Shown here: piece by piece, positions 1 to 6,786 of the stretch
How the letters are laid out: each line of letters begins with the position of its first letter
Numbering within the stretch: position 1 is the first letter of the stretch
Source of the DNA: Clostridia bacterium
GTDB taxonomy: Bacteria; Bacillota; Clostridia; Oscillospirales; Acutalibacteraceae
Assembly: GCA_024689165.1 (NCBI GenBank)
Contig: JAILDS010000197.1
Coordinates: 1-16,148 of the forward strand
Length of the DNA: 16,148 bases
Reading direction: 5' to 3'
The notes under the pieces: generated by a model
What the model was told of the DNA's origin: nothing
The model's input: only the letters and a program-made list of their open reading frames with translations
Database searches by the model: none
Position numbers and translations under genes: made by a program

Positions 1-1
1 A

Positions 2-862
2 TATCTGCTTGAAAGGCGTTTGCGTTCACTGGACCCGGAACTGCATAAGCGGTTTACGGACACGGTGTTCATCTCGCAGCATGTGCTTGCGAAGTTCAGA
101 CGGCTTTTTCCGGAATTCACGGATCATTCCGTTTTTCACTCCATGAACGTTCTTATCTTCTGCAATCAGCTGATCGGAACCGACCGGATAGACGAATTGA
201 ACAAATACGATCTGTACGTACTGCTCATGAGCTGCTATCTTCACGACACGGGCATGGCGATAACTCAGAGCGATTATGAAGAGTTCAAAAACGCTCTCGG
301 CGCAAAAGAGTATTTCAGCAGGGATCCCTCGCGCACGGTCGCGGATTTCGTAAGAGATTATCACCATGAATTCAGCGGCTTGTTTATCAAAAAATATGCA
401 GGGCTGCTGGAAATACCGTCGCCGGAACTGACTTTTGCGATCGCGCAGGTCTGCCGTGGCCACAGGCGGGTCGATCTTTTCGATACTGACGAGTACCCGG
501 CTGAATTGAAAATCGGCGAAGGAAAAACGGTGCATCTGCCTTATCTTGCGGCTCTGATCAGGCTGGCGGATGAGATCGACGTGGCGGCAGACCGGAACCC
601 GACGCTGCTGTACGATATCGAAGCTCTTACCGACAGGCATCAGATCGCGTGCCATCTTTTGCTCCAGGCCGTCCCCGCAATGCATATCCTGCCCGAAGGT
701 TTTCTGCTTGACGTCAGGACGGATGATGAGATGCTGTATCTTGCCTTGGAAAAGCTATCCGAAAAAATGCAGGCGACGCTGGATCTGTGCCGCGAGGTGG
801 TGCTTCAGCGGACGCCGTTCGGAATATCGCAGGAATGGGTGAGGATCAACAGGATCAGTTGA
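2..862 (+). CDS. HD-superfamily metal-dependent phosphohydrolase-like protein, 5' end outside the window
   Basis: The frame is open to the left edge of the window and the upstream codons (Y-L-L-E-R-R) read like coding sequence. I therefore take the gene as truncated at its 5' end; the TTG at position 20 is only an internal possibility. Numbering from that TTG, the HD-type metal ligands are D35-H36 with H40, the H75-D76 doublet in 'YLHDTGM', H115-H116, H148 in 'CRGHRR', and D184/D187 in 'RLADEID'. This order (H...HD...HH...H...D) is that of HD phosphohydrolase domains; the 'DHSVFHSMNV' start resembles the HD domains found attached to larger regulatory or conflict-type proteins. The substrate cannot be read from the sequence. 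No membrane segment is visible. No terminator follows before the next gene, 96 bases downstream. Confidence 0.8.
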   Translation, partial: YLLERRLRSLDPELHKRFTDTVFISQHVLAKFRRLFPEFTDHSVFHSMNVLIFCNQLIGTDRIDELNKYDLYVLLMSCYLHDTGMAITQSDYEEFKNALGAKEYFSRDPSRTVADFVRDYHHEFSGLFIKKYAGLLEIPSPELTFAIAQVCRGHRRVDLFDTDEYPAELKIGEGKTVHLPYLAALIRLADEIDVAADRNPTLLYDIEALTDRHQIACHLLLQAVPAMHILPEGFLLDVRTDDEMLYLALEKLSEKMQATLDLCREVVLQRTPFGISQEWVRINRIS

Positions 863-958
863 TCGATCATACAGCAGAATGAACGTATGAGATGATATCT
901 GCATATCCCCGGGAAGAGAAATAAAAAAACACGTCGGGATCTGAAAGGAGGGTTTGTA

Positions 959-2098
959 ATGAAAAATCAAAACGATGATATCTCCATTCTCGCGGCAAAC
1001 AGAGAAAAAGAAATCGTAAAAACAAGTATAATCGGTATCCTTACCAACGTTCTGCTTGTGGGATTCAAGGCGTTTGTCGGACTGGTATCGAATTCGATAG
1101 CCGTGATCCTCGACGCGGTCAACAACCTGTCCGACGCGCTTTCATCGGTCGTTACCATCATCGGCGCGAAGCTCGGAGCTAAACAGCCTGACAAAAAGCA
1201 CCCGCTCGGCTACGGCAGGATCGAATATCTCAGCTCCATGATCGTCGCCGCCCTCGTTCTTTACGCCGGTATCACGTCGCTGGTGGAATCGATCAAAAAG
1301 ATAATCCATCCCGAAGCGGCGGATTACAATACGATATCGATCATAATCATTTCCGTTGCGATCGTCGTGAAGCTGATCCTCGGGATCTACGTGAAAAAGC
1401 AAGGGAAGAAATCCAATTCCGGCGCTCTGGTCGCATCCGGCTCGGACGCGCTGTTCGACGCGATCCTTTCTTCTTCCGTTCTCGCTTCGGCGATAGTATA
1501 TCTGATCTGGGGCGTTTCTCTTGAAGCGTACGTCGGGGTGATCATTGCGGGATTCATCATCAAAGCCGGTATAGAAATGATGATCGAAACACTCAACGAC
1601 ATCATCGGCAAGCGAGAGGACGCGGAAACGACGAAGGAGCTCAGAGAGATCATCTGCTCCGAAGACGCGGTGCTCGGCGCTTACGACGTCACGCTGTTCA
1701 ATTACGGCCCGAACAAAAACTACGGCTCGGTACATATCGAGCTGCCGGACAATCTGAGTGTTGACGACGTGGACAGGATCACAAGAAGAATACAGACCGA
1801 CGTTTTTCATAAAACCGGGATCATCCTGACGGGTATCGGCGTATATTCGTTCAACACTTCCGACGACGAGGCGGCGCAGATGCGCAACGCGATCCAGAAG
1901 ACGGTCATGGCTCACGACTGGGCGCTTCAGATGCACGGCTTCTACGCCGACACAGAGAAGAAAACGGTCCGTTTCGACGTTGTGATCAGCTTTGACGCCG
2001 ACAGGAAAGAAGCGATGGAAAACCTGTATGACGAGATTTGCAGCCTCTATCCGGATTACGAGATCATGATCATACCGGACGTGGACGTTGCGGATTAA
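959..2098 (+). CDS. Cation diffusion facilitator (CDF) transporter, probably Mn(II) efflux
   Basis: This 379-residue CDF-family antiporter would export a divalent metal in exchange for protons at the cytoplasmic membrane. About six hydrophobic segments lie between residues 20 and 212. The transport site on helix 2 reads N55-xxx-D59 ('NNLSD') and on helix 5 D163-xxx-D167 ('SDALFD'). This Asn-Asp-Asp-Asp set differs from the His/Asp set of zinc exporters and matches what is described for MntE-type manganese exporters. The C-terminal half holds a usual cytoplasmic dimerisation domain (about 216-300), then a second similar-sized segment (about 305-379) that looks like another ferredoxin-like domain. 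The start is fixed by the ribosome binding site GAAAGGAGGG at 943-952. sfsA follows after 6 bases, so the two are probably co-transcribed. Family call is firm; metal choice is inferred. Confidence 0.93.
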   Translation: MKNQNDDISILAANREKEIVKTSIIGILTNVLLVGFKAFVGLVSNSIAVILDAVNNLSDALSSVVTIIGAKLGAKQPDKKHPLGYGRIEYLSSMIVAALVLYAGITSLVESIKKIIHPEAADYNTISIIIISVAIVVKLILGIYVKKQGKKSNSGALVASGSDALFDAILSSSVLASAIVYLIWGVSLEAYVGVIIAGFIIKAGIEMMIETLNDIIGKREDAETTKELREIICSEDAVLGAYDVTLFNYGPNKNYGSVHIELPDNLSVDDVDRITRRIQTDVFHKTGIILTGIGVYSFNTSDDEAAQMRNAIQKTVMAHDWALQMHGFYADTEKKTVRFDVVISFDADRKEAMENLYDEICSLYPDYEIMIIPDVDVAD

Positions 2099-2104
2099 GT
2101 CACA

Positions 2105-2770
2105 ATGATATACAGGAATATCACCAAAGCTGTTTTCATTGACCGCCCGAACCGCTTTATTGCTCACGTGAACTCAAACGGGAACATAGAAACCGTGCAC
2201 GTTAAAAATACGGGGCGATGCAAAGAACTGCTTCTCCCGGGAACCGAGGTGTGGCTGACCGAATCGGACAATGCGCTCCGCAAGACCGCATATGACCTTG
2301 TGACCGTACGCAAATCAAACGGCGTCCTTTTCAACATCGACAGCCAGGCGCCGAACAAGGTCGTTTCCGAGTGGCTGAACGTGCGGGATTTTGACAGGGT
2401 CGTTCCCGAATACAAATACGGTAATTCCCGAGTTGATTTTTATATGGAACGCGGAGAAGAACGGTTCCTGATGGAAGTCAAGGGCTGCACTCTGGAAGCG
2501 GAAGGCGTCGGATTTTTTCCGGACGCGCCTACGGAGAGGGGCGTAAAGCACATCCGGGAAATGATTAAAGCGAAAAAAGAGGGTTATCACGCGATACTTG
2601 CGTTCGTGATCCAGATGGACGGCGTTACGGAGGTCAGGGCTAACGTTAAGACGCACCCGGAGTTCGGCGAAGCGCTGGAAGACGCAAAGCTTGCGGGCAT
2701 ACAGATATTAAATATGCCCTGCCACGTTGAGCCGGACAGCATCAGCGCGATATATCAAGACGCGCTGTAA
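2105..2770 (+). CDS. sfsA: SfsA family protein (sugar fermentation stimulation homologue)
   Basis: The 221-residue product matches SfsA along its length and is close to the roughly 230 residues usual for the family. Hallmarks are 'NTGR' (35-38), 'SRVDF' (108-112), 'MEVKGCTL' (123-130) and 'FPDAPTERGVKH' (138-149). SfsA has an N-terminal OB-fold-like domain and a C-terminal restriction-endonuclease-like fold; D111, E124 and K126 fit the PD-(D/E)xK pattern. In E. coli the protein was linked to maltose metabolism and nucleic acid binding, but its biochemical activity is poorly defined. It starts 6 bases after the CDF stop codon and has no convincing ribosome binding site of its own, which suggests translation coupled to the transporter. 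Identification is firm; the role here is unknown. Confidence 0.93.
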   Translation: MIYRNITKAVFIDRPNRFIAHVNSNGNIETVHVKNTGRCKELLLPGTEVWLTESDNALRKTAYDLVTVRKSNGVLFNIDSQAPNKVVSEWLNVRDFDRVVPEYKYGNSRVDFYMERGEERFLMEVKGCTLEAEGVGFFPDAPTERGVKHIREMIKAKKEGYHAILAFVIQMDGVTEVRANVKTHPEFGEALEDAKLAGIQILNMPCHVEPDSISAIYQDAL

Positions 2771-2818
2771 AACCACAACAAGCTGCGGATGCAGTAAATA
2801 ATACAAGGAGGATTTAAC

Positions 2819-3001
2819 ATGAACGAGAAGAAAATCATTCTGGAGGCCATGAAGAAAGCCGGAGAACCCCTGAACGCGGGCAAGATCGCCGAGCTGACCG
2901 GACTTGACAGAAAAGCCGTGGACAAAGCGATGGCGGACATGAAAAAGGACGGTTCCATCGTCTCCCCCGTCCGCTGCAAGTGGGAACCTGCGGCGAAATA
3001 A
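2819..3001 (+). CDS. Small winged-helix DNA-binding-like protein (60 residues)
   Basis: This 60-residue protein consists almost wholly of a winged helix-turn-helix: helix 1 at 3-13, 'PLNAGKIAELTGLD' (17-30) as the start of the turn-helix, recognition helix at 31-43 ('RKAVDKAMADMKK'), and a short wing ending in 'SPVRCKWEP'. Similar stand-alone winged-helix proteins of this size with a C-terminal Cys and aromatic residues are common in Clostridia and some archaea; their targets are unknown. A strong ribosome binding site (AAGGAGG) lies just upstream, 48 bases after sfsA, so it may be the last gene of the CDF-sfsA transcript. It could be a transcription regulator or merely a small nucleic-acid-binding protein; I cannot tell. 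Confidence 0.82.
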   Translation: MNEKKIILEAMKKAGEPLNAGKIAELTGLDRKAVDKAMADMKKDGSIVSPVRCKWEPAAK

Positions 3002-3022
3002 GAATAGCCGGGAACGGACGAA

Positions 3023-3057
3023 GTCAACCGTCGCAGACTCCCTGATAAAAGGTTGAT
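3023..3057 (+). terminator. Possible weak hairpin after the winged-helix gene
   Basis: GTCAACC (3023-3029) can pair with GGTTGAT (3051-3057), with one G-T pair and a loop of 21 bases, followed by TGTTT. The stem is short and the T-tract poor, so this is at best a weak terminator or leader structure ahead of the next gene. Confidence 0.25.
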
Positions 3058-3064
3058 TGTTTCG

Positions 3065-3084
3065 GAAGATCGGGATCTTCGGAG
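3065..3084 (+). promoter_or_regulatory. Hairpin abutting the ribosome binding site of the 116-residue protein
   Basis: GAAGAT (3065-3070) and ATCTTC (3075-3080) form a stem around a CGGG loop. The next four bases, GGAG (3081-3084), are the only candidate ribosome binding site for the ATG at 3091. The stem could stack against or modulate access to this site. It may be chance, as the stem is only six pairs. Confidence 0.3.
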
Positions 3085-3090
3085 TTAAGC

Positions 3091-3441
3091 ATGAGAAAAT
3101 ACGCCCGGCTCAAAGAGCCCTTTGTTTACGACGACAAAAACCGTGTGTATAAGATAATGATTTTTGAAGCCGATGAAGGCTTCTGTCTCTTCGAGTACTC
3201 CTCTGCGGACGCGGTCATGTGCTCATCCGACAGATTTTACGGTTCGTTAGATGACCTGTACGGCGACTGGAACTCTCTGATCGATGAAAACGGCTGGATA
3301 GAGATCGAAGATCCCCTTCCCTTCTGCCAGCATGACGCGTTCATCCCGATACGCGTCAGGGGCCGTGACGCCGGGCAGCCTCATTGGGGAGAATTTGAAA
3401 CGCTCAGGGACGGGGAATGGGTCGAATACCGGCCCGCGTGA
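3091..3441 (+). CDS. Conserved-type hypothetical protein, 116 residues
   Basis: I do not recognise a named family. The product is a soluble, acidic protein of 116 residues with no signal peptide or membrane segment. Notable parts are a Tyr/Phe-rich beta-like N-terminal half (including 'FCLFEYSS') and 'FYGSLDDLYGDWN' (49-61). The C-terminal half is 'ENGWIEIEDPLPFCQHDAF' followed by 'PIRVRGRD' and a closing 'GEFETLRDGEWVEY'. The Trp/Tyr-rich pattern and clean start with GGAG seven bases upstream support a real gene, and the style resembles small conserved Clostridial proteins of unknown function. It follows the winged-helix gene by 89 bases and may have its own leader. No function is proposed. 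Confidence 0.75.
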   Translation: MRKYARLKEPFVYDDKNRVYKIMIFEADEGFCLFEYSSADAVMCSSDRFYGSLDDLYGDWNSLIDENGWIEIEDPLPFCQHDAFIPIRVRGRDAGQPHWGEFETLRDGEWVEYRPA

Positions 3442-3491
3442 GTTTTCTGAGCTTGTCAGCGCAATTTTCAGACAATTCAATCAAAAACAGA

Positions 3492-3523
3492 ACGGCGGGG
3501 CTCCGGTTCGGAGCTGCCGCCGT
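3492..3523. terminator. Long GC-rich hairpin; terminator-like in the minus direction
   Basis: ACGGCGG (3492-3498) pairs with CCGCCGT (3517-3523), and GCTCCG (3500-3505) pairs with CGGAGC (3509-3514) around a GTT loop; only one base on one side and two on the other are unpaired. On the plus strand there is no good T-tract after it. On the minus strand it is followed by TTCTGTTTTTG. It may end the 3091-3441 transcript imperfectly, or end an unseen minus-strand transcript. Confidence 0.6.
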
Positions 3524-3686
3524 AGGTTTCCGGCTTATTCTGGATCACAGATCGGTGTTCAGCTGAAATAATCCTCTTTCAATTGCAAGGAAATAATCAT
3601 ATCAGCCTTATTCAAAAAAAAGGACGTACCCTGTATAACTGCAAAAAAAACGTATCGGATTTCTATCTCTCAAATCAAAAAAAGTC
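3524..3686. other. AT-rich intergenic stretch with spaced A-tracts
   Basis: No gene is visible in this stretch. It holds runs of A at 3614-3621, 3643-3650 and 3677-3683, with another at 3718-3725 just past the promoter. Their starts are 29, 34 and 41 bases apart, close to three, three and four helical turns, which may bend the DNA upstream of the 3687-3715 promoter. A TACCCT hexamer after an A-run occurs twice (3627-3632 and 3687-3692). Confidence 0.4.
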
Positions 3687-3715
3687 TACCCTTTTCTCTG
3701 CTTCCGTGATATAAT
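3687..3715 (+). promoter_or_regulatory. Sigma-A-type promoter for the 3817-6786 unit
   Basis: A perfect -10 TATAAT lies at 3710-3715. At 17 bases spacing the -35 position reads TACCCT (3687-3692), a poor match, so the promoter may rely on the upstream A-tracts or on an activator. Transcription would start near 3722, giving a leader of about 95 bases before the ATG at 3817. Confidence 0.55.
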
Positions 3716-3801
3716 ATAAAAAAAATATACCGACACCGAAGGACAGATTGTTACGTTTTTCCGTTCGCGAGACATACACGGTCAGCTGAGGTATGGAATA
3801 C

Positions 3802-3808
3802 GGGAGGA
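3802..3808 (+). promoter_or_regulatory. Ribosome binding site fixing the start at 3817
   Basis: GGGAGGA lies 8 bases before the ATG at 3817 but downstream of the earlier in-frame ATG at 3793, so the later ATG is the real start. It also places the Arg-containing signal peptide at the N-terminus. Confidence 0.8.
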
Positions 3809-3816
3809 TAATAAAA

Positions 3817-4248
3817 ATGATCTCATTTTTCAGAAGGTTTTTCGCGATCCTTTTATCTGTTTTTACCTGCATTTCCGCTTTCTTCTGCGGAACGTCCGTC
3901 CTGACCTGGCGGCAGGACAGCGCCTTCGACCGCCTTACGGCCGAAGCAGAGATCGGGACCGTCATGGAGGACGCCGTGATCCCCACCGTTAAGTGCGCTG
4001 AAAACGAAGCCGTATTCACCATACGCGGCGGCGGCAACAACTCCGTTGTGAAGGTAAACGGCTTCACAAAATTCGGGAAGCTGAACGTGGAGGAAAAAAC
4101 CGACGGCGTCTGGACGCCCGTTTCCCTCGCCTCCGTATGGGGCTACGACGGCTACGGCGTACAGTACGACCAGGACGGGACCTACTGCTACTCCTTCGTA
4201 TACAACTCCGACGGGTCGGCGCGAACCTTCCGCGTCACAGTCGACTGA
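3817..4248 (+). CDS. Small exported protein of unknown function
   Basis: From the ATG at 3817 the product is 143 residues. It begins with a Sec-type signal or anchor: 'ISFFRR' then a hydrophobic run to about residue 28 ('AILLSVFTCISAFFCGTSV'). The two Cys residues near the end of the run are not in a clear lipobox. The mature part is predicted beta-rich, with Gly/Asn turns ('IRGGGNNSVVKVNGF') and a closing 'GTYCYSFVYNSDGSARTFRVTVD' resembling the last strands of a small Ig-like or carbohydrate-binding-like domain; this is only a shape impression. It is the first gene of a three-gene unit with its own promoter; the next gene follows after 26 bases. Its signal resembles that of the arabinofuranosidase at 7797. 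I do not recognise the family. Confidence 0.75.
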   Translation: MISFFRRFFAILLSVFTCISAFFCGTSVLTWRQDSAFDRLTAEAEIGTVMEDAVIPTVKCAENEAVFTIRGGGNNSVVKVNGFTKFGKLNVEEKTDGVWTPVSLASVWGYDGYGVQYDQDGTYCYSFVYNSDGSARTFRVTVD

Positions 4249-4274
4249 TACAGCCCCGGGATACAAATCGTTAC

Positions 4275-5267
4275 ATGCAAGGATTTCAAACAGGACCCGT
4301 TGAGCCTTATCCGCCCGACTGCCGCCCGGTCGACGTGAACGAAGCGGCGGCAGAAGGCTCTGACGACAGCGTCGTGTACCGGGACGAGCGCTATACGCTC
4401 TGCTTCCTTGACGGCGCGCCATGTCTGGTCGCCGGAAATGAAAGGTTCATACTCTCCTGCCACCCTTACGAGCCCTGCCTTTACATAAACGATGAAAACG
4501 GCCGTCTGACTGCGGTACGCAACGCCTTTGATCCTCAGGCCGTCCTCGAATACTTTCGGGCAGGCAAAAATGTCGTTTCGATCACTGGTTTTGTTTACAC
4601 GGCGCGTGATTTCTGCTTGATGGTCGAATTCGCCGCAAAAACCGGCGCTGTCGGTATCGACGACGCGGAAAAGGTGTTCGCGGGCAGAAAAAAAGAAAAC
4701 CGCGCCAATAAACGTCCTCTCAACAAACAAACTTTGAAAGATGAACAGATACCGCCGGCCCCGGCAGCCGGCTTTATGATCGAGGACGCCGCATTTTCGG
4801 CGCGTCTGGCTGGATACCCCTACTGCGTCGTGGATTTCCGTATCGTAAAAAACGACCGCTCCGCCGAGGGAACAGAGGCGCACAGGCTTGCCCTCGCGCG
4901 GGCCTGCGCAGATCTTTTGGCGGACGATGAAGACGATGATGCGTTCACTTACGACTGCGCGGCGGCGCAGGCAAAGCATATCGATACCTGCGAGCTTTTT
5001 GCTCCGTGGGATCGCTGCGAAAAGCTCAACTACTGCCGCGCTTTCCTTTGCCCTCCCACCAGCCGCATGCACGCGCAGGAAGACTTCGAGCTCCTCAACG
5101 CGGCATTGTTCCCGAACGGGATATCCCGTCTTGAGGTCATGGAATGGACGACCGACTGGTCGGATTATTTCGACGACGGGCATGAGTGGTGGGGCGCGCT
5201 GTGCCTGACGGTTTACGACGGCAGTCTCGACCGCTTTGTCGTCATCATGGCCTCGGCGACCGATTAG
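4275..5267 (+). CDS. Hypothetical protein of 330 residues, apparently two domains
   Basis: The frame is open from 4137, but its first 46 codons lie over the previous gene and read as low-complexity Arg/Leu, so I start at the ATG at 4275. No good ribosome binding site precedes it, which leaves the start uncertain. The protein is soluble and acidic. The N-terminal part (to about 150) is Cys- and Tyr-rich ('CFLDGAPCLVAGNERFILSC'). A charged, Lys-rich linker follows (about 150-185, 'GRKKENRANKRP'). The C-terminal part contains an Asp/Glu patch ('LLADDEDDDAF') and ends in a Trp-rich segment 'EWTTDWSDYFDDGHEWWG' before 'IMASATD'. That ending looks strongly constrained. No family is recognised. It sits between an exported protein and a membrane DUF218 protein and ends 28 bases before the latter's start. 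Confidence 0.72.
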   Translation: MQGFQTGPVEPYPPDCRPVDVNEAAAEGSDDSVVYRDERYTLCFLDGAPCLVAGNERFILSCHPYEPCLYINDENGRLTAVRNAFDPQAVLEYFRAGKNVVSITGFVYTARDFCLMVEFAAKTGAVGIDDAEKVFAGRKKENRANKRPLNKQTLKDEQIPPAPAAGFMIEDAAFSARLAGYPYCVVDFRIVKNDRSAEGTEAHRLALARACADLLADDEDDDAFTYDCAAAQAKHIDTCELFAPWDRCEKLNYCRAFLCPPTSRMHAQEDFELLNAALFPNGISRLEVMEWTTDWSDYFDDGHEWWGALCLTVYDGSLDRFVVIMASATD

Positions 5268-5284
5268 AGATCCTTATGAAATGC

Positions 5285-5290
5285 GGGAGG
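5285..5290 (+). promoter_or_regulatory. Ribosome binding site fixing the start at 5296
   Basis: GGGAGG lies 5 bases before the ATG at 5296. The frame is open from 5236 inside the previous gene, but this site and the following Lys-rich N-terminus and first membrane helix favour 5296. Confidence 0.8.
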
Positions 5291-5295
5291 TAATA

Positions 5296-6786
5296 ATGGA
5301 CCGCAAAAAAACCGACGCACTCAAACGCCCTGCGTTCAGCGCCAGGCTCTGCGTGATCACGGGCGTCGTCATGGCTCTGCTCTGCGCGGTCCTGTTCGTC
5401 GCCGCGGGAAGGAGCGCCGTCGTTGAGATCGACGCGCCGAACGTCCCGCTTGCCGATATCCGCACTGTGGCAGACCCGGCGGACTCCTTTTTCAACGTAA
5501 AGGACGTCTCGATCGAAGGCGACAAGCTTGTTATGACGATCGCACCGGTTTCCCGGGGGAGCGGTTTTCTGCAGTTGACCGACGGAAAGACGGTTTTCTG
5601 GAACAACACGGTCTACGTCCACAGCTTCGGGCTCATAACGCTCAACACTTTTTTCGGAATGAGCACAGGCACTTTTTTCATTCCTCTGTTCGCCTCGCTC
5701 TATCTGGCGTTTTTGCTTGTCTGCCTTATACTCGCCTATCGCAGAGGCATCAAAGAGAACCTGTACCGGTACGGCAACGTCAGATATCTGGCGTTTTCGG
5801 TGTTCACGGCGTTCCTTCTTATCGAACAGGTCTTTTTGTGTTTCGGCAACCGGGGGCTGGACGATCTTCTGGAGGCGTTTTTGAAATCCGCGATGAACTT
5901 TTCTTTCGTCTCTCTTCCGGCGGCGTTCATCATTTCTTTGCTTGTAACGGCCAGCAACGTCGATCTTATGCGCAAAGAGGGCAGGACGTGGAGGAACATG
6001 CTCGGCTGCATACTCGGCGTTCTGATCTGCCTCGGGACGCTTTTCCCGTACTTTTTAGGCGAATGGCTCCAGCGCACGACGGTTGTGGACGTCCATAATC
6101 AGTCCGGAGCTGCTCTTTATATCGAGATATTCGTAGAAGCCATGGCGGGCGTCGTCGTCGCCTATCTTGAATGCGTGTTTGCCGGAACGGTCGTTGTCAG
6201 CCTGAAGGCGGCGCGCAGGATACCGGCATTCGACAAGGACTATATAATAATCCACGGCTGCCAGATCAGGAAGGACGGAGGGCTCACAAAGCTTCTCAAG
6301 GGCAGAGTCGACCGCGCCGTCGAATTTGCCGGTATGCAGAAAAAAAGCACCGGAAAGGATATCATCTTCATTCCGTCGGGCGGGCAGGGCTCCGACGAGG
6401 TCATCTCGGAAGCGGAAGCGATGAAACGATACCTGCTCGAAACGGGCGTTCCGGAGGAAAGGATCATTACGGAGGACAGCTCCGCCTCCACCCGTGAGAA
6501 CATCGTCAATTCCGCTGACATAATCTCCGGGCGCGGCGGCGGCAAAGCCGCGTTCTCAACAACGAATTATCATGTGTTCCGGACAGGCCTTCTCGCTTCG
6601 GAGTCGGGGCTGACGTATGAGGGCATCGGCAGTCCCACGAAAAGTTATTTCTGGATAAACGCTTTTATCCGCGAATTCGCCGCGACGATACATGCCGAGC
6701 GGAAGGTACACCTGCGAGCAGTAGCCCTTATAGCCGTTTATTTCATAATATCGATCGTTCTTCTGTATATCTCAAACAACGTCTGA
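5296..6786 (+). CDS. Multi-spanning membrane protein with C-terminal DUF218 (YdcF/SanA/ElyC-type) domain
   Basis: The 496-residue product has one membrane helix near 16-38 and an extracytoplasmic beta-like segment at about 39-125. Roughly five further helices follow (about 126-148, 163-184, 203-220, 235-255 and 275-300), then a DUF218 domain at about 315-460 and a last helix at 472-492. DUF218 marks are 'YIIIHGCQIR' (316-325), 'PSGGQGSDEVISEAEAM' (360-376), 'SASTREN' (396-402) and 'TTNYHVFR' (422-429, with H426). The family includes SanA, ElyC and YdcF, linked to envelope integrity or peptidoglycan precursor metabolism, with no settled reaction. Placed last in the 3817 unit and followed by a strong terminator. 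Domain assignment is firm; the substrate is unknown. Confidence 0.88.
   Translation: MDRKKTDALKRPAFSARLCVITGVVMALLCAVLFVAAGRSAVVEIDAPNVPLADIRTVADPADSFFNVKDVSIEGDKLVMTIAPVSRGSGFLQLTDGKTVFWNNTVYVHSFGLITLNTFFGMSTGTFFIPLFASLYLAFLLVCLILAYRRGIKENLYRYGNVRYLAFSVFTAFLLIEQVFLCFGNRGLDDLLEAFLKSAMNFSFVSLPAAFIISLLVTASNVDLMRKEGRTWRNMLGCILGVLICLGTLFPYFLGEWLQRTTVVDVHNQSGAALYIEIFVEAMAGVVVAYLECVFAGTVVVSLKAARRIPAFDKDYIIIHGCQIRKDGGLTKLLKGRVDRAVEFAGMQKKSTGKDIIFIPSGGQGSDEVISEAEAMKRYLLETGVPEERIITEDSSASTRENIVNSADIISGRGGGKAAFSTTNYHVFRTGLLASESGLTYEGIGSPTKSYFWINAFIREFAATIHAERKVHLRAVALIAVYFIISIVLLYISNNV

Noticed and set aside
863..958. Manganese riboswitch (yybP-ykoY type) ahead of the CDF gene
   Set aside because: The gap is short and I do not find the conserved internal loop sequences; only a weak ATCCC/GGGAT pairing is visible.
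3332..3571. Plus-strand open frame of 79 codons overlapping the end of the 116-residue protein
   Set aside because: It reads through the GC-rich hairpin, lacks a ribosome binding site and shows no protein-like pattern.
4137..4274. Upstream extension of the 330-residue protein
   Set aside because: It lies over the end of the preceding gene in another frame and encodes a low-complexity Arg/Leu stretch.
5236..5295. Upstream start of the DUF218 gene inside the preceding gene
   Set aside because: A strong ribosome binding site and a typical membrane-protein N-terminus support 5296 instead.
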